A DNA stretch of 64,000 nt from Prochlorococcus marinus subsp. marinus str. CCMP1375 (GCF_000007925.1 NC_005042.1:1550001-1614000), one strand, 5' to 3'. Positions 19,396 through 28,570 are shown, numbered from the stretch's first letter. The notes: generated from the sequence alone by a model not told the origin. Program-made: numbers and translations.

Positions 19396-20826
19396 TTAAT
19401 CAGGCAAAAGACGTTCTAACGGAGTCCAAGGTTCAAGAGCATCAAAAACCTTCATTCCCCAAGCTCGTGAACGCAACCGTCCATCTAAGACAGCAATTCG
19501 TCCTTGATTTTTCCTAACAGGTAAAACCAATCGTGGCAAAAGTCCTAAACACTCTGGTAAAAGCAAGTCTCGAAACCAATCACGTCCTTGCTGTTTAAAG
19601 GCTTCAACCCTAGAAGCAGTCAAGGGAGTTTCCAAGCTACTAATTGGGAGTAAAGCTAGTATTAATTGTTCTGGAGAAGGGAGATGAATATGTGAGGCAA
19701 GCCACCAAGAAGAAGTACAACAGATCACTCCATTAGAATCAGGAGCCGTAGATTCATAAACCACTCTTGTCCCAAACTCAGAAGCAAGTTCAGAGGTTAA
19801 TTGTCTCAGCAATCGAAGATCATCAAGAAGAATAACTGTGAGACCTTGGCGTCCCAATATCAAACGTCTAGATTGCTCCAACAAATGTTCTGTAAAGCAT
19901 TCTGCATTAGGCAAAGGTTGTCGATAAGGAACAAATAGTTTAATGGGATCTTGATAAATTGGACTACCTAATTTGACCTTAACGTTTGCAAGTGTATCGA
20001 GACATCCCAATTCATGTTGAAATGCGCCGCTTAACAGAACAAAAGGATTATCAATAAAAAGTTTATGAAGAATGTGCAATGGTTCTAAAGGTTGTAAGTG
20101 CCATGTCCAATCGAGAAGCTTGTAATCAAGTTCAGCCCAACTAGCCCATCGTTGATTTGTGGCATCCAGTACATCTGCCCATGGTGCTGGGGGCTGGGGG
20201 AGCACTCCTAATAAATCTTTTAATCTCAAAACATCGCTTAAATCAATCCTTACTAATGCATCAGGGCGAATAGCCTGTGAAAATAATCTACGACTTAAAC
20301 GCTCATATAAATTAATTAATGCAGATGATGTAGAGGGATAGGCTCTTCTTAAACAATCCCAATGAGAAGAAGAAACATGTATAGCCATTGCCTCTCGGAT
20401 TCTCCTGCTAAAAAACTCTCCTTCTGGAATAATTAATTGTCTTGAAGAAAGATGGTTTTTACGAAACGCATTAACAAAACCGACAAAATCTAGAACCCAA
20501 ACCTTCCCATCTAAAGGTGGGTCAGCTCCTTCCCATATAGGGAGAGTTAATCCCTCCTCTTTTAGCCTAGGAATTTCCACTTGAAACAATCGATTTTTTT
20601 GACTTGATGTAACAACCAATACAGCTCCAAAGCTTTGCAAGCAAAGGGGAATAAGAACACCTAACCAATAATCCTCATGATTACTTATTTCGAGCTGAAA
20701 AATTGATTTATCTCTTCGACGCAAACTCCTGGAAACAAGTCTACTCAAAGTCAAATTATGAGGCCAAATCAAATCATCCTCCTTTAGGAGGTTCTTTAGA
20801 TAATTATGAGCATATGCCTCAATCAT
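19396..20826 (-). CDS. DinG-like helicase-related protein, motor motifs degenerate
   Basis: 476 residues related to the C-terminal half of cyanobacterial DinG/XPD-type helicases: VLLSGAFQ (helicase domain 2), the segment PIYQDPIKLFVPYRQPLP, then HLLEQSRRLILGRQGLTVIL and the final motif QQGRDWFRDLLLPECLGLLP with NQGRIAVLDGRLRSRAWG. I find no Walker A (GxxGxGKT) and no DEAH box in the N-terminal 200 residues, where VLVVTSSQKNRLFQ sits instead. It may be a nucleic-acid-binding remnant rather than an active helicase. It diverges from tyrA with an 82-nt gap. Confidence 0.6.
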   Translation of the reverse strand: MIEAYAHNYLKNLLKEDDLIWPHNLTLSRLVSRSLRRRDKSIFQLEISNHEDYWLGVLIPLCLQSFGAVLVVTSSQKNRLFQVEIPRLKEEGLTLPIWEGADPPLDGKVWVLDFVGFVNAFRKNHLSSRQLIIPEGEFFSRRIREAMAIHVSSSHWDCLRRAYPSTSSALINLYERLSRRLFSQAIRPDALVRIDLSDVLRLKDLLGVLPQPPAPWADVLDATNQRWASWAELDYKLLDWTWHLQPLEPLHILHKLFIDNPFVLLSGAFQHELGCLDTLANVKVKLGSPIYQDPIKLFVPYRQPLPNAECFTEHLLEQSRRLILGRQGLTVILLDDLRLLRQLTSELASEFGTRVVYESTAPDSNGVICCTSSWWLASHIHLPSPEQLILALLPISSLETPLTASRVEAFKQQGRDWFRDLLLPECLGLLPRLVLPVRKNQGRIAVLDGRLRSRAWGMKVFDALEPWTPLERLLPD

Positions 20827-20908
20827 ATATTGAGATTACTTAACGAAGATAATTTCCGCCCTATAGTAAAGCGAAAGTTAAGACGAATAAGGAGCATTCT
20901 CAAGATTA

Positions 20909-21775
20909 ATGGTATTACATCGCATTGGCATAGTTGGACTTGGTCTCATTGGAGGGTCTCTAGGACTAGATCTTCAAAAATTAGGATATGAAGTCTATGG
21001 GGTAGTGCGTCGAAAGCAAACGTTAAAAAAGGCTCAATCACGAGGGTTAGCCCAACTTATAAGTACGGAATTTAAAATACTTAAAGATTGTTCAATGGTA
21101 ATCATGGCATTGCCATTATCTCAACTTATTCATCCACCAGAAGAATTAATTCATGCACTACCTGAAAATGCTGTAATTACAGATGTAGGCTCTGTAAAAG
21201 TTCCTGTTATCAATTCATGGCAAAAATTACACCCTAGATTTGTAGGAAGTCATCCTATGGCCGGAACAATAGAAACTGGAGTAGATGCTGGCAAATTTGG
21301 ATTATTTAATAATCGCCCTTGGATAGCTACCCCTAACCAGGCAACTGATCTTAAGGCTCTTGAAATAGTACATCAATTAGCTATAGATCTTGGAAGCAAC
21401 TGGATTACAACAGATCCCAAAATGCATGATCAGGCAGTAGCTCTGATCTCACATTTACCAGTATTTATAAGTGCTGCATTAATACAAACAGTGGGCAATG
21501 AGAAAAATGCTAAATTGCTAAAACTAGCCCAAGCAATTGCTTCTAGTGGTTTTGAAGATACCACAAGAATAGGAGGGGGTAATCCTTATCTTGGAGTCGC
21601 AATGGCAGAAAATAATACATCAGCCATATTAGATGCTATGACATCTTATAGATCATCAATAGAAGCTCTAGAAGCAATTATCAGATCAAAAGACTGGTCA
21701 GGATTACAACAAGAACTAGAAGCAACTCAAAGCACTAGGCCTAATTTTATTAACAGCAAGAAATTATCGACTTAA
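20909..21775 (+). CDS. tyrA: Prephenate/arogenate dehydrogenase
   Basis: 288-residue NAD(P)-dependent enzyme of tyrosine synthesis. The Rossmann motif GLGLIGGSLG starts at residue 10. SHPMAGTIETGVDAG and the catalytic-region ISHLPVFISAAL are typical of the family. Cyanobacterial TyrA mostly prefers arogenate and NADP, which cannot be decided here. A -10-like TATAGT lies about 45 nt upstream. Its 3' end overlaps the convergent crtD-like gene by 12 nt. Confidence 0.92.
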   Translation: MVLHRIGIVGLGLIGGSLGLDLQKLGYEVYGVVRRKQTLKKAQSRGLAQLISTEFKILKDCSMVIMALPLSQLIHPPEELIHALPENAVITDVGSVKVPVINSWQKLHPRFVGSHPMAGTIETGVDAGKFGLFNNRPWIATPNQATDLKALEIVHQLAIDLGSNWITTDPKMHDQAVALISHLPVFISAALIQTVGNEKNAKLLKLAQAIASSGFEDTTRIGGGNPYLGVAMAENNTSAILDAMTSYRSSIEALEAIIRSKDWSGLQQELEATQSTRPNFINSKKLST

Positions 21776-23263
21776 ATTTAATTCTAGCCCCTTTTCAGAC
21801 ATGAATTGCTTACAAGCCATAACAGAAGACTGACTTACTCCCGCTGTACCTTCACCAGGGTAAATAGAATCACCACATAACCATAAACCATTCATAGGAG
21901 TTCTACTAGATAATCCAAAAGGTCCAAAAATTGTTGGCTTCTGCCCTAAACCACCAACAATACCTTGAGGACGACCTGTCCATTTTGCAAAACTTTTTGG
22001 AGTTGCTAATTCTTTATGCTGCCAATTCTCATGTTCAATATTTAACTCTGTATTTAAAACTTCCGTAATGTTTGTTAGAGCCAATTTTTTTTGTATTCGA
22101 TATTCAACTTCATTGCAAGACATCCAAGGTGAAACATCTGTAAAAGCACTTGCAATGACAGTTGCTTCACCAACAGGAGCACGGCCATCCCCTTCTTGAC
22201 TAATAGAAATAAATAATGAACCTTGTTTATCAGACATTACTTGAATATGCCCTGCAATGTTTAAAGGAAGATGACACCGTTTAATTGCGCCATAAAAAAC
22301 AATAGCTCCAGAGGGTTGTGATAGATTCTCTAATCTATGGCGATATTTTAGAGGCAATCCAACAACTAAGTCTAATAGACTCTGTGGGGGAAGGGTAAAT
22401 ATCAAATCTGATGCTTGAAAGTTTAACGACAATTGTTTGTTGATTACTTTTAACTTCCATCCACTGTTCTCATTTTTTTTTACTATTTCTACAACTTTAT
22501 GACCTAATAATAAATTTCCACCATCTCGTAAAAAACAAGCAAGTAAATGATCGCTAAGTTTTTGCATAGACCCATGAAGGTGATATAACCCAAGTGGAGC
22601 CTGCGCCATTTGAAGAACAGTTGCTCCATATAAAGCAGCTGTTTCATCACTTAGCTCTTGAGAATAAAGTTTTAGTTGCAAGTCTAAAAATGCTTTCAAT
22701 CGTTTATCTTGATTACATGCACAAAGCCAAAGGAGGTCAGTGACAGATGACCGGCTGAAGAATCCAGACAATACATTCATCGGCCTCGTTGCTTTAACAA
22801 ACTGCTTTAAATCCCAGTAATTTTGAATAGGCAGAATCGGATCATTGCAAGCAAAGGACCAATTGCTTTGATGTAATTGACTACATAAATACCAAAAAAG
22901 CTCACTCCCAGGGAATTGATCCTTTCTTTCTTCTTGCCATTTGGAAGGATCGTGCCAGAGATGTATTGGTCTCTTCCCATCCCCAAGGTGGACTACACAA
23001 GCAGGGTCTAGGACATCTGCGCTAGGTAAAGGCCATTGAAGATGTCTGAAAATTCGCTCATGAATACCGCCTCTTTCAAAGCCAGCAACTTGTGTTGCTC
23101 CAACATCAAAAATATAAGGTCCTCGTCGAAATGTACCTGCACACCCACCTACTTGATTATGTGCCTCAAGCAAAGTTACATTGATCCCTTCATGAGCCAA
23201 TAAGGCTCCTGCGGTTAAACCAGCTATCCCACCACCAATTACAATTACTGATTGCTCAAGCAT
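21764..23263 (-). CDS. crtD: CrtD/CrtISO-family carotenoid oxidoreductase
   Basis: About 499-residue FAD-dependent amine-oxidase-fold protein of the phytoene desaturase/carotene isomerase group. It starts MLEQSVIVIGGGIAGLTAG (FAD dinucleotide motif), has VGGCAGTFRRGPYIFDVGAT, and ends with LWLCGDSIYPGEGTAGVSQS, the C-terminal FAD signature. ATG 23263 puts the dinucleotide fold at the N-terminus; the longer frame to 23290 adds nine hydrophobic residues. Desaturase versus isomerase cannot be settled by eye, so the symbol is tentative. Only 38 nt separate it from the divergent fructosamine kinase gene. Confidence 0.75.
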   Translation of the reverse strand: MLEQSVIVIGGGIAGLTAGALLAHEGINVTLLEAHNQVGGCAGTFRRGPYIFDVGATQVAGFERGGIHERIFRHLQWPLPSADVLDPACVVHLGDGKRPIHLWHDPSKWQEERKDQFPGSELFWYLCSQLHQSNWSFACNDPILPIQNYWDLKQFVKATRPMNVLSGFFSRSSVTDLLWLCACNQDKRLKAFLDLQLKLYSQELSDETAALYGATVLQMAQAPLGLYHLHGSMQKLSDHLLACFLRDGGNLLLGHKVVEIVKKNENSGWKLKVINKQLSLNFQASDLIFTLPPQSLLDLVVGLPLKYRHRLENLSQPSGAIVFYGAIKRCHLPLNIAGHIQVMSDKQGSLFISISQEGDGRAPVGEATVIASAFTDVSPWMSCNEVEYRIQKKLALTNITEVLNTELNIEHENWQHKELATPKSFAKWTGRPQGIVGGLGQKPTIFGPFGLSSRTPMNGLWLCGDSIYPGEGTAGVSQSSVMACKQFMSEKGLELNLSR

Positions 23264-23301
23264 AATCAGTAATTGTAAGAGCATCCACAAAGGACAAGCT
23301 A

Positions 23302-24192
23302 ATGGACTTCGCTCTTAGAGAAGAAGTAGTCAGCACTAAAGGACCTCTTTCAGGAGAAAAAATCATTGAGGCGACCGCCGTAACTGGAGGTTGTATTCAT
23401 GATGCATGGAAAATTAAATTAAGCACAGGAGAAAAGTTTTTTGCGAAAACATGTCCTGTAGAAAATATTGGAATGTTGAAATATGAAGAGATAGGGCTTG
23501 CTTCATTAAATGAAAAGATAGATCCAAATTTTTTAATAATACCCAAACCAATTATCACTCAAAAACTAGAAACAGCAGCAATATTATTAATGTCTTGGAT
23601 CGACATAAATAGAGGCAATGAAAGAAAGTTAGGTGAAGGTTTAGCTCTAATGCACAAGCACTCTGCAGAGCACAGTCAAAAGAGTTTTGGTTGGCAAGAA
23701 GATGGATTTATTGGTCGCAGCACACAAGTTGGAGGATGGCGAAAAAGCTGGGGGGAGTGCTTTGTCACACTTCGATTAGCCCCTCAATTGGCTATGGCCG
23801 AAGAATGGGGCTTATGTATTCAAAAAGACAAGCTTTTTTCTAAACTTATTGAATATCTTGACAAACATGATCCCCAGCCCTCGATAGTTCATGGAGACTT
23901 GTGGAAAGGAAATACTGGAATTCATAGAGATGGAAAAGGTATAATATTTGATCCTGCAATTTGGTGGGCAGATAGAGAAGTCGATATTGCAATGACAAAA
24001 TTATTCGGAGGATTCTCTATTGATTTTTATAACGGATACAACGAGACATACCCATTAGCTAAAAGTCATGAAGAAAGATCTGACATATATAACCTGTATC
24101 ACTTATTAAACCATGCAAACTTATTTGGAGGAAATTATCAACAAAGCTCTATATCTACTCTTGATAAAATTACGATACTCTTAAGCAAGTAA
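23302..24192 (+). CDS. Fructosamine/ketosamine-3-kinase family protein
   Basis: 296-residue kinase-like-fold protein that phosphorylates sugar-amine adducts so that they fall off proteins (protein deglycation). Visible are the N-lobe EATAVTGGCIHDAWKIKL and KFFAKTC, the catalytic loop VHGDLWKGNTG, and the metal-binding FDPAIWWADREVDIAMTKLF. Length agrees with the bacterial family (about 290). It stands alone between divergent crtD-like and convergent CAAD genes. Confidence 0.88.
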   Translation: MDFALREEVVSTKGPLSGEKIIEATAVTGGCIHDAWKIKLSTGEKFFAKTCPVENIGMLKYEEIGLASLNEKIDPNFLIIPKPIITQKLETAAILLMSWIDINRGNERKLGEGLALMHKHSAEHSQKSFGWQEDGFIGRSTQVGGWRKSWGECFVTLRLAPQLAMAEEWGLCIQKDKLFSKLIEYLDKHDPQPSIVHGDLWKGNTGIHRDGKGIIFDPAIWWADREVDIAMTKLFGGFSIDFYNGYNETYPLAKSHEERSDIYNLYHLLNHANLFGGNYQQSSISTLDKITILLSK

Positions 24193-24200
24193 TCATTGAG

Positions 24201-24566
24201 TTAATCTATGTATTCCTTCCTAAGATTTTGAACTTTTTCTACAACTGCAGCTCGCTTTTCACTTGTAGTAAGATTTTGCCAACTCCATTGTCCAACAACT
24301 ACAAGGCCTAAAAGTTCTAGCAAGCCTGGCAAAATTGGGAAGAAGTTAACAGTGTCAACAACTACCTTGATTACAATTTGGGCAAGGATTACAACTGCAA
24401 TGATCCCTGCAGCTTTACCATATTTACCCATTTGAGACCAATCAACTTTCCCAAGGATTTCATTGGCTTGACCCATGAAATCATTAGCACGATCTGAGAT
24501 ACTTGGACCAGAGGGGGTCGTCTCAGTTTTCGAGTCTTGATTTGACTCAGGACTGACATCACTCAT
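24201..24566 (-). CDS. CAAD-domain thylakoid membrane protein
   Basis: 121-residue protein with the CAAD domain, found appended to some cyanobacterial aminoacyl-tRNA synthetases and in plant CURT1 curvature proteins. The first 40 residues are soluble and Ser/Asp-rich. An amphipathic stretch (ANDFMGQANEILGKVDWSQM) leads to two membrane helices (AAGIIAVVILAQIVIKVVV and FPILPGLLELLGLVVVGQWS), then LTTSEKRAAVVEKVQNLRKE. ATG 24566 is preferred over a GTG two codons upstream. Likely role: thylakoid membrane shape or anchoring (inference). Confidence 0.85.
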   Translation of the reverse strand: MSDVSPESNQDSKTETTPSGPSISDRANDFMGQANEILGKVDWSQMGKYGKAAGIIAVVILAQIVIKVVVDTVNFFPILPGLLELLGLVVVGQWSWQNLTTSEKRAAVVEKVQNLRKEYID

Positions 24567-24687
24567 TACCACAAGTTTACAAATTTTATGTTGGTTTGAG
24601 TGTATCTAAATAATCTTTTAAGTGCCAACATTGATTTAGAGATAATGCCGAACCCTGATAGAGAGAGGACCGAACAAAGAGATTCCT

Positions 24688-25215
24688 ATGAATAATCCAA
24701 GTCATGTTGAATTACATAAGGATTCTGAAAGGATTCTTAGTTCGAGCCTCTTAACGGTAAAGCCAGAAGAAGGATGCGCTTTACTACTAGGAAAATCAAT
24801 TAAAGCAGAAAATCTCGAAGGACGTAATATTTTCCAAATTGAATTAGTTTGGCCATGTTGCAATATTTGGAGTAATTCAATAAATGCAGACAGTGAAAGA
24901 TGTTATGAACTTAATAAAACTACTCTTTTCAAAGAAGGGTCAAGAGAAAATAGATTTCTAATAGATCCAATTGAACAACTTCTTGCGCAAAAATGGGGTC
25001 GATCAAAAAATTTAACAGTATTAGGGGCAGCTCACTCCCATCCAATGGGATCGACTTTTCCTTCACAGATGGATCTATCTATGAATTTTTCACCTAATTT
25101 AATGATTATCGTTAATGGCAACCAGAAAATGCGTGCATGGTGGCTTAAAAGTTCATATATGATTGATTCTCTAGAAATTCCAGTAGTTCGCAAAAGTGGA
25201 AATCATGTCTTTTAA
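24688..25215 (+). CDS. JAMM/MPN+ metalloprotease-like protein
   Basis: 175 residues with a complete JAMM zinc-protease site: the upstream Glu in KPEEGCALLLG (E27/E28) and H116-x-H118-x7-S126-x2-D129 in AHSHPMGSTFPSQMD. Bacterial stand-alone JAMM proteins remove C-terminal residues from ubiquitin-like sulfur carriers before activation or cleave carrier adducts. The gene is 12 nt upstream of an E1-like/rhodanese gene on the same strand, which supports such a role. No small sulfur-carrier protein is encoded beside it in this window. Confidence 0.8.
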   Translation: MNNPSHVELHKDSERILSSSLLTVKPEEGCALLLGKSIKAENLEGRNIFQIELVWPCCNIWSNSINADSERCYELNKTTLFKEGSRENRFLIDPIEQLLAQKWGRSKNLTVLGAAHSHPMGSTFPSQMDLSMNFSPNLMIIVNGNQKMRAWWLKSSYMIDSLEIPVVRKSGNHVF

Positions 25216-25227
25216 TTCCCATTAACA

Positions 25228-26367
25228 ATGAATTTATTTAATGCAAATCATCTGGAATTATCCTCAGATGAACTAGAAAGATATTCTAGACATCTTTTAT
25301 TACCAGAAATTGGAGAAAATGGTCAAAGAAGGCTCAAAAATAGTTCTGTAATTTGTATAGGGTGTGGGGGACTAGGTTCACCTCTTCTTTTATATCTTGC
25401 AGCTGCAGGTATTGGTCATATTGGTATTGTAGATTCAGACTTAGTGGAAAAATCAAATCTTCAAAGGCAAGTCATTCATGAAACAAATTCAATTGGGAAT
25501 ACAAAAATAGAATCTGCTAAGAAAAGTATTTTAGCTCTAAACCCGAATATTAACGTGGAGGTATTTAATACATTACTTACAACCGAAAATGCTTTAGAAA
25601 TACTTCAGCCTTTTGATGTTATTTGTGATTGTACAGATAATTTCGAAAGCAGATATCTCATAAATGATGCTAGTGAAATTCTAGGGAAGCCAAATATTTA
25701 TGGAGCAATTGCAAAATTCGAAGGCCATTCAACTGTATTCAATCTTAGAGAAGGTAGTCCTACATTTAGAGATTTAATTCCTGAACCTCCTGATCCAGAA
25801 CTTATGCCATCGTGCTCTGAAGCAGGAGTAATGGGTATATTGCCAGGTCTTGTAGGAATAATCCAAGCTTCAGAAACAATAAAAATTATTACTGAAATAG
25901 GGGATACTTTAGATGGAAGACTTCTTGTAATTGATGCACTTACAATGAAATTTAAAGAGTTAAGTCTAAGAAGAGATAAGCTTAGAAAGCCAATTATTGA
26001 ATTAATTGATTATCAAGAGTTTTGCTCTTCTAACAAAGCTATAAAGAATTCTATACCTAGTATTTCTGTCTTTGATCTAAAAGAGTTACTAGAATATGAT
26101 GAACCCAAAGTATTACTTATCGATGTCAGAACCACTAGAGAACATAACATCCAGTCCATAAATCAATCTATATCAATTCCGCTTGAGAGAATTAAAAGTG
26201 AAGAGTATATAAATAAGATCAAAGATCTATCTTGCGGGAAAAAACTTTTTATTCACTGTTCAACAGGCAAGAGATCAATCCAAGCAGCTATGATATTAAA
26301 AGACTATGGAATAGAAGCAACCAATATATTAGGTGGAATTGAAGCTTGGTCTCAAGCTAATTTCTAA
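25228..26367 (+). CDS. moeB: E1-like adenylyltransferase with rhodanese domain (MoeB/MoeZ type)
   Basis: 379 residues. The N-terminal E1 domain (about 1-250) has the nucleotide motif GCGGLGSPLLLYLAAAG, NLQRQVIH, the DCTDNFESRYLIN loop and the candidate persulfide cysteine C196 in MPSCSEAGVMG. The C-terminal rhodanese domain (about 280-379) has the active loop HCSTGKRS with C344. It would adenylate the C-terminus of a MoaD/ThiS-like carrier and pass sulfur to it. The paired CxxC zinc motifs of classical MoeB are missing: TFRD and KLRKPI occupy those places. Likely co-transcribed with the JAMM gene. Confidence 0.85.
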   Translation: MNLFNANHLELSSDELERYSRHLLLPEIGENGQRRLKNSSVICIGCGGLGSPLLLYLAAAGIGHIGIVDSDLVEKSNLQRQVIHETNSIGNTKIESAKKSILALNPNINVEVFNTLLTTENALEILQPFDVICDCTDNFESRYLINDASEILGKPNIYGAIAKFEGHSTVFNLREGSPTFRDLIPEPPDPELMPSCSEAGVMGILPGLVGIIQASETIKIITEIGDTLDGRLLVIDALTMKFKELSLRRDKLRKPIIELIDYQEFCSSNKAIKNSIPSISVFDLKELLEYDEPKVLLIDVRTTREHNIQSINQSISIPLERIKSEEYINKIKDLSCGKKLFIHCSTGKRSIQAAMILKDYGIEATNILGGIEAWSQANF

Positions 26368-26381
26368 TTATAAATTAGCAA

Positions 26382-27602
26382 TTAATAATCAACTCCTCTT
26401 TTTAAATCAATACCTTTCTCAGCATAATGTTTGTGGCAAACCATTTCTGAATGTACACTTGCCAAGTCAAAGTAAGGAGGGTGATTTTTACAACGCCCAG
26501 TAATAATTACTTCCGTTTCTGCAGGTTTTCGAAGCAAGGTTTCAACAATTGGTTCTACAGGAAGAAGTTCCAAATCAACAGTAGGGTTGAGTTCATCAAG
26601 GATAACAGTCTTATATAAACCGCTGCTAATTGCTGCTCTCGCAATTTCCCAAGCGCGTTCAGCTTCAACATAATCAATAGGTTGTTGCTGTCCTCGCCAA
26701 ACAATCGCATCCCTGGCAGAACGTAAATGGTCAACTAAATGAGGATAACTTTCTCTAAGTGCAGCAATCGCTGCATCCTCCGTGTATCCATTCCCACCTT
26801 TAAGCCATTGCAAAATCAAAACCCGATGACTTTTGTCTTGACTAATTCCTTTCCCTATAGCTTGCAAAGCCTTGCCTAAAGCGCTGGTAGATTTTCCTTT
26901 CCCCTCGCCGGTATATATCTCAATTCCACCCGGTGATCCGTTAGCAATCGCATAAACATTATCCCCATGAGGTCTACGGTGAGCACGCATTTCAGAATGC
27001 AATTCCGCAATTTGAATAAGCGGTCGCGGAGCAGCCCTACCAGTGACAATAATCTCCATTCCTGCAGGCCTAGAAGCAATTGTCTTAACAACTTCTTCTA
27101 TAGCCAATAAACCAAGGTCTAGAACAGGGTTGAGCTCGTCCAGTACGACTACCGAATAAAGCGCACTTGCAATTGCTCCTTTAGCAATATCCCATCCTCG
27201 CTTTGCCTCTGTTTGATCAAATCTCGTAGCTTCCTCAGCAGTAAAAAAGTCCGCCCTACCAGTCCTGACTTGGTCAATTAAATGTGGGAACCCCTGTTGC
27301 AATGCTTCTATTGCTGCATCCTCGTCATAGGACCTACCAGGACCCTTTAGAAACCTAAGCAGTAAAACTCTAGTCCTTCGCTCCTCGCAAATTCCTAAAC
27401 CAATAGTCCTTAAAACAACTCCAAGTGCAGCTTGACTTTTTCCCTTGCCTTCTCCGTCATAAACATGCAATTGACCATGGCTACGCTCTTTACTATCAGC
27501 AGCAGTAACTATTCCAATAGATTTTTTTCTACCAATGACTGAAGACTTGTCGTTTCTTACTGAAGTATTTGAATCTTGATTTGACTCCATTAAATAATCC
27601 AT
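26382..27602 (-). CDS. cobO: Tandem-duplicated CobO/BtuR-type ATP:corrinoid adenosyltransferase
   Basis: 406 residues made of two homologous P-loop domains. Domain 1 has GEGKGKSQAALG (about 50-60) and VVVLDELNPVLDL; domain 2 has GEGKGKSTSALG (about 232-242) and TVILDELNPTVDL. Both repeat the pattern EDAAI-AL--P-L-D-LR, ERAW-IA--AI-S-LY and an ITGR---P-----ELHSEM-like end. CobO/BtuR transfers the adenosyl group to cobalamin; family members are normally single-domain (about 200 aa). The first 40 residues are low-complexity; ATGs at 27602 and 27590 are both possible. It converges on moeB with a 14-nt gap. Confidence 0.85.
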   Translation of the reverse strand: MDYLMESNQDSNTSVRNDKSSVIGRKKSIGIVTAADSKERSHGQLHVYDGEGKGKSQAALGVVLRTIGLGICEERRTRVLLLRFLKGPGRSYDEDAAIEALQQGFPHLIDQVRTGRADFFTAEEATRFDQTEAKRGWDIAKGAIASALYSVVVLDELNPVLDLGLLAIEEVVKTIASRPAGMEIIVTGRAAPRPLIQIAELHSEMRAHRRPHGDNVYAIANGSPGGIEIYTGEGKGKSTSALGKALQAIGKGISQDKSHRVLILQWLKGGNGYTEDAAIAALRESYPHLVDHLRSARDAIVWRGQQQPIDYVEAERAWEIARAAISSGLYKTVILDELNPTVDLELLPVEPIVETLLRKPAETEVIITGRCKNHPPYFDLASVHSEMVCHKHYAEKGIDLKRGVDY

Positions 27603-27667
27603 CCTAAATAAAGCTTAACTAGATCTCACTAATGAAGAAAATCTTCAAAAAAGTCTTAAAGTAAAAC

Positions 27668-28528
27668 ATGATGCTAAAGCTACAAGATCAACTTGCAAAA
27701 TCAAATGTTAAACAGCTTGATCTGTTAAGAGATTTCATTAAAGACCTTAAAAAAGTTTGCATTGCATATTCAGGAGGTGTAGATAGCTCTCTTATAGCTG
27801 CAATTGGGAAAGAACAATTAGATAACAATGCTATTGCTGTTACTGGTGTATCTGCATCACTAGCTCCTCATCTTCTTGAAGAAGCCCGTTTGCAAGCAAG
27901 ATGGATAGGGATAGAGCATCAGGAATGTAAAACTAATGAACTACAAGATCCCAATTACAAAGCAAATCCAATTGACAGATGTTTTGCCTGTAAAAAGGAA
28001 CTCCATAATAATCTTGGAATAATTGCAAAGAAATTTTCAAATGCTCAAGTAGTAGATGGAGTTAATGCAGATGATATAAAAGATTATCGTCCAGGCATTG
28101 AAGCAGCACATTTAGCAGGAGTTAAATCTCCACTAGCAGAACTACAAATTAACAAAGCTTCTATACGTGAGATTTCAAAAGCACTTGGTTTACCCTGGTG
28201 GGATAAACCCGCTCAACCTTGTTTAGCTTCACGATTCCACTATGGAGATCCCATAAATTTGGAACGTCTCAAACAAGTAGCCAAAGCCGAGAAATGGTTA
28301 ATTGACAAGGGGTTTCCTAAAGTAAGGGTAAGAGTGCAAGGTTTAGTTGCAAGAATTGAAGTGCCCACAAATCGAATCAGCGATTTATTAAGCCACTCAA
28401 ATCGAACAGAGCTTATAGATTATTTCTTATCTATTGGATTTTCTGCAATTAGTGTTGACCTGGAAGGGTTAATAAGTGGCAAACTTAATCGTGAAAATAA
28501 TTTATCTGACACTCCTAAGATTTCTTAA
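27668..28528 (+). CDS. larE: LarE-like ATP-dependent sulfur transferase (PP-loop)
   Basis: 286-residue PP-loop protein with pyrophosphatase motif YSGGVDSSL (residues 34-42). It has a CxxC pair in DRCFACKKEL (C105, C108) and the conserved KPAQPCLASRFHYGDPI segment with C185, which I believe matches the sacrificial cysteine of Lactobacillus LarE. LarE makes thiocarboxylated pyridinium cofactor for nickel enzymes such as lactate racemase. No larA, larB or larC lies nearby, so the acceptor is unknown. ATG 27668 is followed by a second ATG. Confidence 0.75.
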   Translation: MMLKLQDQLAKSNVKQLDLLRDFIKDLKKVCIAYSGGVDSSLIAAIGKEQLDNNAIAVTGVSASLAPHLLEEARLQARWIGIEHQECKTNELQDPNYKANPIDRCFACKKELHNNLGIIAKKFSNAQVVDGVNADDIKDYRPGIEAAHLAGVKSPLAELQINKASIREISKALGLPWWDKPAQPCLASRFHYGDPINLERLKQVAKAEKWLIDKGFPKVRVRVQGLVARIEVPTNRISDLLSHSNRTELIDYFLSIGFSAISVDLEGLISGKLNRENNLSDTPKIS

Positions 28529-28570
28529 AGACCAATTTTGTTAGTCAAGAAGAGAAATACAAATATTAAG

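Noticed and set aside
20806-20991. 61-residue plus-strand frame overlapping the tyrA start
   Set aside because: It runs across the divergent promoter region in a different frame from tyrA and has no recognisable content.
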